From the NCBI GenBank assembly GCA_910584645.1, contig CAJUAU010000021.1, positions 1 to 52,451 of the forward strand: a stretch of DNA of 52,451 nucleotides. Reading direction: 5' to 3'. The notes under the pieces are model-generated. The model searched no databases. It saw nothing but the letters and a program-made list of their open reading frames with translations, and was not told the origin of the DNA. Source of the stretch: an uncultured Eubacterium sp. GTDB taxonomy: Bacteria; Bacillota; Clostridia; Lachnospirales; Lachnospiraceae. Numbering within the stretch: the stretch's first letter is position 1; each line of letters opens with the position of its first letter. Below are positions 34,814 through 42,380 of the stretch, one piece after another. Position numbers and translations under genes: made by a program.

Positions 34814-34868
34814 ATGCATAAGCACGAACGCAGACTTTTCCAGAATGCTTATGCCAATATAAAAATTC

Positions 34869-34918
34869 AAAGAAAGTATATGTTTTGGAAAAGGCTGACA
34901 TATACTTTCTTTTTCTTT
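34869..34918 (+). terminator. A+T-rich terminator hairpin after ilvE
   Basis: AAAGAAAGTATATG (34869-34882) pairs perfectly with CATATACTTTCTTT (34899-34912), followed by TTCTTTT. A -10-like TATACT for luxS lies just downstream (about 34924). Confidence 0.6.
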
Positions 34919-34954
34919 TATGTTATACTATCTTAAAAAGAGGTGACATTTATT

Positions 34955-35428
34955 ATGAAAACAATAACCAGCTTTACTGTAGATCATCTGAAACTGCTCC
35001 CTGGTGTATATGTATCCAGAAAGGACAGCACCGGGACAGATATCGTGACAACCTTTGACCTGCGTATGACCAGGCCGAATTTTGAACCGGTCATGAATAC
35101 TGCGGAGATACACGCCATTGAACATCTGGGGGCGACATTTCTGCGGAATCATCCCCAGATGGGAGAAAAGGTCGTGTACTTTGGCCCGATGGGATGCCGC
35201 ACCGGCTTTTATCTGATTCTGGCGGGGGATCATGAATCGGTGGATATCCTGCCGCTTCTGAAAGAAATGTTTGCCTTTATCCGGGATTTTGAGGGAAAGA
35301 TCCCGGGAGCTTCGCCGGAGGAATGTGGAAATTATCTGGATCTGAACCTGCCGATGGCAAAGTATGTGGCAGAGCGCTATTTATCCGGTGTATTAGAAGG
35401 CATAACGGAGGAACGGCTTGTGTATTAG
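34955..35428 (+). CDS. luxS: S-ribosylhomocysteine lyase
   Basis: This 157-residue enzyme cleaves S-ribosylhomocysteine to homocysteine and DPD, the AI-2 precursor, in the activated methyl cycle. The metal site is visible as HAIEHLGATFLR (His53, His57, catalytic Glu56), with the catalytic Cys81 in GPMGCRTGFY and the third metal ligand Cys in EECGNYLDLNL. The length is standard. ATG 34955 is chosen because GAGGTGAC precedes it; an in-frame ATG four codons upstream overlaps that Shine-Dalgarno sequence. The gene stands alone, with no pfs or metK neighbour in the window. Confidence 0.96.
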   Translation: MKTITSFTVDHLKLLPGVYVSRKDSTGTDIVTTFDLRMTRPNFEPVMNTAEIHAIEHLGATFLRNHPQMGEKVVYFGPMGCRTGFYLILAGDHESVDILPLLKEMFAFIRDFEGKIPGASPEECGNYLDLNLPMAKYVAERYLSGVLEGITEERLVY

Positions 35429-35550
35429 TTCATGATATATAGCTTGACGGCGCCGTAGAACCAGTTACTTAATATTCGTTGTACAGTCATGATTCCGGAT
35501 CCCCTGCATATCTATAATAAAAAGGATACAATGCGGGAGCCGGGGGAAGG

Positions 35551-36351
35551 ATGTTCAACTGGGAAGGGCGGATTTTGGACAACAAGAGCATAATGGCAGT
35601 AAAAGCAGCGCTTCCTTTTCTGGATATCCCCGTGGGAGAGGTTATTGATCTGGAAGGGCTGCTTCGGGCGGTCCGTTGTTTCTGCAGACAGCAGGAGCAG
35701 CGGATGATTGACATGCTGCTGCAGTTTTTTATGATGAAACGGATGATGTCGATGATGACGCTGTTTCAGGAGGCGCAGAATTCGGGCCGGGGCATGGAGG
35801 GGATCATTGATCTTCTGAAAAGCCAGGTGCCGAAGGAGCAGCAGGATATGTTTGATATGATGTCCATGATGATGTCTATGCAGGATCTGGGAGCCGGTAT
35901 GGCAGGAGAGCCCGGCATGACAGAAGAGTCAGGCGGGCAGCCGGAAGCAGCCGGCGACAGCGATATGGACGCTATATTCCCTGATCCTGATCCAGAACCC
36001 CGGGCGGATGTGCAGAGCGCCGATATCGATGCGGCGGAGGAAGAACCTCTTCCTGAGATCTGGCAGCGCATTGCAGAAAATATCGACAAGGGGACAGAAT
36101 ATGACAGATCAGAAGGATATATTCAGGAACATGCACCCGGTAAAGGCACAGATCATCCGGGAACTGGAGCAGAAGACGAAAGGCAGGGAAATGAAGAATT
36201 CCGCACCGCTTATCATGGAGGCGATGCAGAAGTTAAAAGCCCACAATCTTTCTTTTTCCCAGGAGGAGGTAACGGTGCTTCTGGGGATTCTCACGAAGGA
36301 TATGAGCGAAGAAGAAAAGCAGAGGGTGGAAATGATGAAACAGGTTATTAA
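35551..36351 (+). CDS. Hypothetical Met-rich protein, 3' end overlapping the next gene
   Basis: This 266-residue reading frame is not recognised. Residues 1-110 are helical and very rich in Met (MMKRMMSMMTLFQEAQ, MFDMMSMMMSMQD). An acidic Pro/Asp-rich stretch follows (about 125-170). From about residue 184 the frame overlaps the following gene for 250 nt and becomes low-complexity (Gly, Glu, His), which looks like out-of-frame reading. An alternative ending through the TGA of the ATGA at 36101 would need a one-base shift. GGGGGAAGG lies just before the ATG. The first 180 residues are probably real; the tail is doubtful. Confidence 0.55.
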   Translation: MFNWEGRILDNKSIMAVKAALPFLDIPVGEVIDLEGLLRAVRCFCRQQEQRMIDMLLQFFMMKRMMSMMTLFQEAQNSGRGMEGIIDLLKSQVPKEQQDMFDMMSMMMSMQDLGAGMAGEPGMTEESGGQPEAAGDSDMDAIFPDPDPEPRADVQSADIDAAEEEPLPEIWQRIAENIDKGTEYDRSEGYIQEHAPGKGTDHPGTGAEDERQGNEEFRTAYHGGDAEVKSPQSFFFPGGGNGASGDSHEGYERRRKAEGGNDETGY

Positions 36352-36370
36352 AAATAAAGGAAAACGATAA
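36101..36370 (+). CDS. Hypothetical small helical protein
   Basis: An 89-residue protein starting at ATG 36101 behind AAGGGG (MTDQKDIFRNMHPVKAQIIR). It is helical and charged (SFSQEEVTVLLGILTKDMSEEEKQR), with no recognised domain. It overlaps the upstream Met-rich gene and is probably co-transcribed with it. The frame is open further upstream (to 36008), but that part reads like shadow coding. Function unknown. Confidence 0.6.
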   Translation: MTDQKDIFRNMHPVKAQIIRELEQKTKGREMKNSAPLIMEAMQKLKAHNLSFSQEEVTVLLGILTKDMSEEEKQRVEMMKQVIKNKGKR

Positions 36371-36381
36371 GTATGAGGATA

Positions 36382-36402
36382 GGGGCAAAAGTTTTTTGCC
36401 CC
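36382..36402 (+). terminator. Hairpin after the hypothetical pair
   Basis: GGGGCAAAA pairs perfectly with TTTTGCCCC around a 3-nt loop; no T run follows on the plus strand. It may be a weak terminator or attenuator before the chemoreceptor gene. Confidence 0.45.
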
Positions 36403-36478
36403 TCATCTGCCATTGAGAGGCTTTCTGCCAGCACGACGAAGGTAAAGGGCTTTATTACAAAGTATTGGAGGCAACAGG

Positions 36479-37927
36479 ATGAGAAAAGCAAATGAAATAC
36501 AGGCGATCCAAAAATATATCGAAGTACGGATGAAAGGGAAGGAGATCCAGAGACCGGGGGTGAAAACCAGGGAAGCGGTGCAGCTCCTGGAGAAGATTGA
36601 CCAGGCACTGGAGTTTCAGAAAATATCCGTTGGAGAGGCTAAACAGGTTATGCACATATCCAGCCAGATTTCCAGTTTTGACGTGGAGATGTCGCATATG
36701 TCAGAGTATCTTGCCGGCTTTGCCTCTAAACTATCAGACCTCTCCCAATCCAATCTGGCGATTGTGGAAGAGACCACAGCTACGATGGGACAGGTCCGGG
36801 ACAATGTAGGTTTTACCTCCCAGCGGTTAAACCAGCTGTCAGAGGAGAGCAGAGAGCTCACGGAAAAGAACAATGAAGGAAAAAGACTTCTGGAGGAAGT
36901 TGAAACTCTCAAGGAGGGTGTCGTAGAGGACACCAGACAGATGGATGATCAGATCATGAAGCTGGTCAGACTTGTGGAGGAGATCGAGGGTATTGTTGAC
37001 AGTGTTCAGGGGATCGCAGCCCAGACGAATCTACTGGCGCTGAATGCTTCCATCGAGGCTGCCAGGGCCGGGGAGCAGGGAAAGGGCTTCGCTGTGGTAG
37101 CGGGAGAGGTGGGAAAACTCGCTGAGAACACCCAGAAAGAGCTGGATGCGATGAAACGTTTTGTACAAAAGATCTATGAAGCATCCAAAGCGGGGCAGGA
37201 GAGTACCGAGCAGGCCTCCAGTTCTACCCAGGAGATGAGCGGAAAGCTGGATATTGTGTTCAGGACAGTGGGAGATAATATTAACATGCTGGAGCAGGTG
37301 GCAGGAGATGTGGCAGCCATCAATGATTATATGCGCATGGTGGAGCAGGCTTCCGGAGATGTGAATGCCGCGATGGAGCAGTGCAGCCAGGATGCGGAAG
37401 AAATCACAAATCTCACAATGACAGTTAGTGAGCTGGCAGATGAGACCAGCCAGGCGGCAGACCAGATCAGTGGCATTGAGACGAAGATCACAGAGAGTAC
37501 CAGGCTGTTGTACAAGGGATTGAATACAGGGATCACCATGCTGACGAATCAGGAACTGATCGATGTTCTTGAATCTGCCAAGCAGGCGCACAGGGACTGG
37601 GCGGAAAAAGTTTCTGGCATGGCGGATCAGATGAAGGTACTTCCCCTACAGCTGGATTCCAATAAGTGCGCCTTTGGGCATTTTTATAATGCCATTACGA
37701 TAAAGCATCCGCAGCTGGCGGGGGGATGGAGTAGTCTGAGCGAGGTACATAAAAGATTTCATACCCTGGGAAGACATGTGATCGATGCCATTAGCAGTAA
37801 TGATATGGATAGGGCAGGGAGGGAGAGCAGGGAGGCAGAGAGTCTTTCCGGGGAGATTGTCAAGACGCTGGATGACATGATTCATCAGATCAAAGCCATG
37901 AGTGATCAGGGACAGGATGTATTTTGA
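36479..37927 (+). CDS. Soluble methyl-accepting chemotaxis protein with C-terminal CZB domain
   Basis: This 482-residue cytoplasmic chemoreceptor has no membrane helix. The signalling hairpin tip GIAAQTNLLALNASIEAARAG (about residues 181-201) and following GKGFAVVAGEVGKLAENT are the conserved CheA/CheW-contacting region, flanked by long coiled coils. The C-terminal chemoreceptor zinc-binding (CZB) domain shows HRDW (about 371), the LDSNKCAFGHFY motif and HKRFH, which would hold zinc. CZB receptors sense zinc or hypochlorous acid in other bacteria. ATG 36479 follows GGAGG. It resembles in architecture the two receptor copies inside the cotJC element. Confidence 0.92.
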   Translation: MRKANEIQAIQKYIEVRMKGKEIQRPGVKTREAVQLLEKIDQALEFQKISVGEAKQVMHISSQISSFDVEMSHMSEYLAGFASKLSDLSQSNLAIVEETTATMGQVRDNVGFTSQRLNQLSEESRELTEKNNEGKRLLEEVETLKEGVVEDTRQMDDQIMKLVRLVEEIEGIVDSVQGIAAQTNLLALNASIEAARAGEQGKGFAVVAGEVGKLAENTQKELDAMKRFVQKIYEASKAGQESTEQASSSTQEMSGKLDIVFRTVGDNINMLEQVAGDVAAINDYMRMVEQASGDVNAAMEQCSQDAEEITNLTMTVSELADETSQAADQISGIETKITESTRLLYKGLNTGITMLTNQELIDVLESAKQAHRDWAEKVSGMADQMKVLPLQLDSNKCAFGHFYNAITIKHPQLAGGWSSLSEVHKRFHTLGRHVIDAISSNDMDRAGRESREAESLSGEIVKTLDDMIHQIKAMSDQGQDVF

Positions 37928-37967
37928 TATGAACTGCCCTGAGCTGGCTCAGCGGTGCCAATTTAAT

Positions 37968-37996
37968 AAAGAGGAGCCGGTGTCAGGCTCCTCTTT
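37968..37996. terminator. Bidirectional terminator between chemoreceptor and GH59 genes
   Basis: AAAGAGGAGCC pairs with GGCTCCTCTTTT around a 7-nt loop. T-rich ends occur on both strands and the flanking genes converge. Confidence 0.88.
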
Positions 37997-38009
37997 TGTG
38001 TATGCCGGT

Positions 38010-41000
38010 TCATTTTGCTTTCAGTTTCATTGATTGTCTGAAGCCGGTTTTTTTCTTTAATAATTTCCTATATGCCGACAGCTTCTTTTTGCTGCATGTG
38101 ATGACAGATTTGCTGTGAATGCCTTTGAAGGCATTTCTGCCGATGGTCCGGAGATTCCTGCCGAAGTAAATAGATTTCAATCTCTTGCATTTAGCAAAGG
38201 CGTTATTGCGGATGGCTGTCACGCGGAAGGCAGTTCTTTTTCCACCTATCGTTAGAAATACTTTATCAGGTACGGAAGCTCTTTTTATTGTCTTTTTCAC
38301 AGGCTGTTTATAGGATACTTCTCTTTTATCCATATTTGTTATCTGGTATTTTGCCTGTCCTATCGTCACAACAGAACCTTTTTTCAGAGAAGAACTGGAT
38401 CGCTTTGGTGCAGGTGTCATGGAGGGAGAAGCAGCTGGAGCGGCTGGACCAGGGGTAACTGCCGGTGAAGAAGGTACTGGTGTGGCGGGGGGTGAAGGCG
38501 GAGTAGTGGGGGCTGGTGGTTTCTCGTAGGCCCGTCCAAGGATGCCCACCAGATCCACTGAGAGAACGCCATCTATCACTTCAAGGGTTACAGTGTGTGT
38601 ACCGTGATCAAGTCCTCTCAGGGAATAGATCATATTCATATCATCTGCCGCCTGGGTCACGGCATCCTCAGATATCACCGTATCATCCACGGTGACAAGG
38701 AGCGTGGCGGTCTTTTTTGTCCTGGCGAGGATTTCCAGACCGGTGCCTGAGAATGTGTAGGAAAGAGTGGCTCCTGGTCCTGTGCTGGTGGACATGCTGC
38801 GCTGATACACGTACATTCCCTGTCCGTTCTCATGTTTCCATTGGCCGTTGTATATGAGTTTGTCATTCCGCTCCGGTGTCAGGCCATAGGTTTCCATGTT
38901 GTCAAGCAGCTCGGTATAATAAGGGATCCGCCCCTCAATCTTAGTGACCGTGAGGTTGTCAAACTGGGTGAATGTATAGGCGCTTCCCAGGGCGATACGT
39001 CCTGCGGTGATGGGGTTTTCATCCTCGTAAGTTCCCACCAGGGTGTCATTTATGTAAGCTCGGATGACATGTTCGTCTCCCTCAAGGGCCAGCCGGTTCC
39101 ATACTCCGGATCCGGTCTGGAAATAGTCTTCATCTGCCACTGTGCCAGATATGACGATCTTACTTTTGCGGTACAGGTTCCACTCGCCTGAGGCAGATAC
39201 CTTCAACGTATAGCCGGAACTTTCCTCGATCTTATGGGAGGCCCCGGTCTGCCGGATGGAAACTGCCCCATATGGGGAATTTGCCTCTCCTTCAAAACAT
39301 ACATCTACAGCGGCAGTGTAGTTCAGCCAGCGGAAATCCCCGATGGCAGTCACCGGGTCTCCGGCATTCCACGCGCCTCCCACGCCGTATTCCTCTTTGT
39401 CCGCCTGCTGGCGCAGTACATAGTTGCCAGACTCCGTTTTGTAAGCCTCAAAGGCGCCGTTGATCGTATGGGTATAGCGGGCCATGGCCCCGGTGTCTCC
39501 GCCCCGGGAGGTGATGTAGTCTTCGGTTTCCCCGGTAAAGCCTCCTTTGCCATCCAGGACCGGTACGGTCTTGCCGGTGTAATCAAAATCGTCCGCATAC
39601 AGGAAGGGGTCCGACACGTCAGGAGCATTTCCTGTGGGGTCTGTATCCAGTACGGGGCGCTCACCCTCTACCGGCAGCGCTGCGGTATGCTCTTCGCTTC
39701 CGGATACATCCAGCGTCGTCACTGTAACGATGGAATATGGTTTGACAGTTACAGCATAAATTCCATCTTCTGCCTCAACTGCACCAATGTATTTCATATA
39801 ATTTTCATTGAAAGGGCCAGCTTCATCGGCAGCGCGTGTTTCCCAGACATGCAGACTGTTATTTTCACCCATATTTATATTTTTTACATTCACGTTGTAC
39901 TGCATTCCGTACTCGCTGTCATTTACGATGACAGTGGTGAACTGGTCTTTTGCCGGAGAGGCCAGGGTCATATAATTTTCGCCGCCGTTCCGTCCATCTA
40001 CAGGATTGGTTCCCGCCGCTGTGGATCTGCTTGCTTCGGGGATGGCACGCCAGATCCCCGCGGTGTTTTCCTCATTTTCCCAGCCGGTTTTAGCAAATTT
40101 GCTCAGATGGGCCAGCACGAGAAGGCCGGCATCATAGTGCATCCAGCCGGACCAGGGATCCCTGGCACTCACCAGTTCTTTGAAGGAGAACTGGCCCCCC
40201 TCGTAAAAGGAGCCGATGGCGGGCTGGTAGATGACATGGGAGCGCCGTGATTCTACAAATCCTTTAATGAAGGTATTTCCCATTTCCAGACAGCTGCCTG
40301 CTCCTCCTATGCCAGTTCCAGCGACAGAGGGGCTTTTCACATTATTTGAAGGCCGGAAGGCAGAATTTGAAAAAGTAGCCTGGGCCTCACTGTTCCAGAC
40401 TTCCTTATCCATCTCTTCAGCCAGCCAGGTCATCCCGCCCTTTGCGTCGTCATGAGGGCTGTAGTGATATCCCACTACAGACACGGCATTGAAGAAATCT
40501 TTGTCAGCCTTTAATTGTTCTGACACAGTGGAAGACACAGTGCCCGCTTCGTCGGAGACGATGAGTTTGATCTTTTGGAATAAACTGCGGGCGGTATCGT
40601 CTGGTATCGTCTCCTTTGTTTCGGAAGCGATCCAGCCTGCAAATTTTTTCGTGAAGTTGATATCTGTCTTGCCCCGCCATCTCTCGTTTATATTTGGATT
40701 GATATAATCAACCATAAACCCATATCTCTCATAGGCTTGTAAAATGGTTTCTTTATACCATGTATAGATATCTTCATCCGTTTTTACCCAGACGGGCTGG
40801 TTCCAGCGCAGTATGCTTACTTTCACATCGGGATTGATCTTCCTGGCATCTGCTGCCAGCTGCCAGCCCGGGTTGCGGCTTACATTTGCCTGTTCCTCTC
40901 TGCTGCGTTTCGTGGCGGATTCGGGACCGGTAGAATTGTTGCAGTCATTTCCCATCTCCAGCTTCACATGATTCATGATCGGATATTCCCCGCCGAATAA

Positions 41001-41273
41001 ATACTGCAGGAGCCTGGCATAGGCTTCGGGATTTTCCGCCTTGTAATCCATCAGGAGATCACTTGTGGAGTTGCCGCTCAGCAGACCGAAGCCCTTAAAA
41101 GTCAGGCCATTTACATTTTCAGTCCGGATCTGGTCTCCGTCCACGGTTATACTTCCCTTCCGTATAGCCGCTGCACTGTTTCCGGCAGGCTGTGCCAGAA
41201 CAGCGTATCCCATCATAATTGATAACATGAATAATCCAAAACAAATTCGTTTTATATATGTATTCATTTTCAT
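38010..41273 (-). CDS. Secreted GH59 (galactocerebrosidase-family) glycoside hydrolase with C-terminal LRR module
   Basis: The 1087-residue protein starts at 41273 behind AGGAGGG. It has a signal peptide (ICFGLFMLSIMMGYAVLAQ) and a TIM-barrel GH59 domain (about 45-420) with FKGFGLLSG, LFGGEYPIMNHVKLEMGND and WNQPVW. The likely acid/base is Glu197 in NPNINERW and the likely nucleophile is Glu296 in VWNSEAQ. A beta-sandwich follows, then a lectin-like domain (about 600-790), a ligand-binding beta-domain (about 800-920), a Pro-rich linker and a Lys-rich C-terminus with one BspA-type repeat (RNNAFAKCKRLKSIYFG). The family removes beta-galactose from galactosylceramide and related substrates. The enzyme would act outside the cell; the natural substrate here is unknown. 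It is probably controlled by the AraC-type gene just upstream. Confidence 0.88.
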   Translation of the reverse strand: MKMNTYIKRICFGLFMLSIMMGYAVLAQPAGNSAAAIRKGSITVDGDQIRTENVNGLTFKGFGLLSGNSTSDLLMDYKAENPEAYARLLQYLFGGEYPIMNHVKLEMGNDCNNSTGPESATKRSREEQANVSRNPGWQLAADARKINPDVKVSILRWNQPVWVKTDEDIYTWYKETILQAYERYGFMVDYINPNINERWRGKTDINFTKKFAGWIASETKETIPDDTARSLFQKIKLIVSDEAGTVSSTVSEQLKADKDFFNAVSVVGYHYSPHDDAKGGMTWLAEEMDKEVWNSEAQATFSNSAFRPSNNVKSPSVAGTGIGGAGSCLEMGNTFIKGFVESRRSHVIYQPAIGSFYEGGQFSFKELVSARDPWSGWMHYDAGLLVLAHLSKFAKTGWENEENTAGIWRAIPEASRSTAAGTNPVDGRNGGENYMTLASPAKDQFTTVIVNDSEYGMQYNVNVKNINMGENNSLHVWETRAADEAGPFNENYMKYIGAVEAEDGIYAVTVKPYSIVTVTTLDVSGSEEHTAALPVEGERPVLDTDPTGNAPDVSDPFLYADDFDYTGKTVPVLDGKGGFTGETEDYITSRGGDTGAMARYTHTINGAFEAYKTESGNYVLRQQADKEEYGVGGAWNAGDPVTAIGDFRWLNYTAAVDVCFEGEANSPYGAVSIRQTGASHKIEESSGYTLKVSASGEWNLYRKSKIVISGTVADEDYFQTGSGVWNRLALEGDEHVIRAYINDTLVGTYEDENPITAGRIALGSAYTFTQFDNLTVTKIEGRIPYYTELLDNMETYGLTPERNDKLIYNGQWKHENGQGMYVYQRSMSTSTGPGATLSYTFSGTGLEILARTKKTATLLVTVDDTVISEDAVTQAADDMNMIYSLRGLDHGTHTVTLEVIDGVLSVDLVGILGRAYEKPPAPTTPPSPPATPVPSSPAVTPGPAAPAASPSMTPAPKRSSSSLKKGSVVTIGQAKYQITNMDKREVSYKQPVKKTIKRASVPDKVFLTIGGKRTAFRVTAIRNNAFAKCKRLKSIYFGRNLRTIGRNAFKGIHSKSVITCSKKKLSAYRKLLKKKTGFRQSMKLKAK

Positions 41274-41366
41274 GCTCCCTCCTTTTTGATCTTTGTATCC
41301 TAATCATATTAGGAAAGGAGAAGGAAAACAAGCTGAAATTATTCACAAAACCCTAAAATATGAACA

Positions 41367-42209
41367 TCAGAGGATTACGGAAGCCTTTGTTCTGCGGTAC
41401 TGGCTTGGAGAGATTCCCTCATGCTTTTTAAAGACCATTCCAAAGTAGGCAGGGTCTTCATACCCTGTCTGCCTGCTGATTTCTGCTATGCTCTGGCTTG
41501 TATTGCAAAGCAGCACTTTTGCCTCCAGCATCCGTTTCTGTGTCAGGTATTCCATGGGCCTCATTCCGGTCTCTAAGCGGAACACCCGGCAAAAATGCTG
41601 GGGAGATATGTGGCACAGGCTGGCCAGTTCTCCCAGGCTGATATCCCTGTCGTAGTGTTCGTTCATAAAGATAAGTCCGGCATCGATCACAGAGTTTGGA
41701 CAGGTATCTCCGGTATCGAAGAGCAGCACCCGCCGGACCGTCATGATATATTCATAGATGAGCAGGGAGCATTTTTCATTTCCACGGAGAGGATTGCCTG
41801 CAGAAGCGTATATATTTTCAAACAATCTGCTGATCTGCTGGATATCCGGAACTTCCCGGCATAAAAAAGAAGGAAATTCCAGATCCTGCATCAGCTGCTG
41901 CAGGCTGTTTCCCTGGAAGACAACCCAGCAGGTTGTCCACCTGCCATCCACCGGATAATATTCGTGGGGAATACCGGGCATGATATAAAATACAGATCCC
42001 TCTTTGAGCCGCAGGGACTGGCCGCCGGCCTGCAGCTGACCTTCTCCCTCCCGGGTAAATAGGATCTGGTGGGATCTCAGGCCGTTTTTGCGAATAATAT
42101 GATTTTCAGGGGAAGAGATGCCGACCCCTGTCAGATAAAAAGGAAAGCTACGTTGATTTCCGATCACTGGGTAAATTGCATCCTGCATAAAAGCCTCATT
42201 TCTGTACAT
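41367..42209 (-). CDS. AraC-family transcriptional regulator
   Basis: The 280-residue protein has an N-terminal cupin-like effector domain (SHQILFTREGEGQLQAGGQ, FYIMPGIPHEYYP) and a C-terminal double helix-turn-helix (DISLGELASLCHISPQHFCRVFRLETG and SIAEISRQTGYEDPAYFGMVFKKHEGISPSQYR). The domain order is that of sugar-responsive AraC/RhaS-type activators. It lies 93 nt upstream of the GH59 gene on the same strand, so it likely regulates it in response to a carbohydrate. An in-frame ATG at 42188 has a better Shine-Dalgarno sequence (GAGG, 6 nt) and may be the real start. Confidence 0.9.
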   Translation of the reverse strand: MYRNEAFMQDAIYPVIGNQRSFPFYLTGVGISSPENHIIRKNGLRSHQILFTREGEGQLQAGGQSLRLKEGSVFYIMPGIPHEYYPVDGRWTTCWVVFQGNSLQQLMQDLEFPSFLCREVPDIQQISRLFENIYASAGNPLRGNEKCSLLIYEYIMTVRRVLLFDTGDTCPNSVIDAGLIFMNEHYDRDISLGELASLCHISPQHFCRVFRLETGMRPMEYLTQKRMLEAKVLLCNTSQSIAEISRQTGYEDPAYFGMVFKKHEGISPSQYRRTKASVIL

Positions 42210-42297
42210 AGCCTGGAGATGTCCAGCCGCTTTGTAACTAGGTTTCTTATATTTATTATAATGAATACCATAGAAGATGGCAAATTTTTTATCATTA

Positions 42298-42339
42298 TTA
42301 GCACTCGAGCTTGACGAGTGCTAATAATTGTGATATAAC
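42298..42339 (+). promoter_or_regulatory. CIRCE operator with embedded clpB promoter
   Basis: TTAGCACTC-N9-GAGTGCTAA (42298-42324) is a perfect CIRCE element, the HrcA repressor site. The -35 TTGACG (42311-42316) lies inside it, 17 nt before the -10 TATAAC (42334-42339), so HrcA binding would block the promoter. Confidence 0.95.
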
Positions 42340-42380
42340 AAAGGTGACAGGTTAAATATATTGGAAAAAGAGAGGGTGAT

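Noticed and set aside
39234..40250. 338-codon open frame on the plus strand opposite the GH59 gene
   Set aside because: It is antisense to a coding sequence with clear GH59 catalytic motifs, has no Shine-Dalgarno sequence and no recognisable domain.
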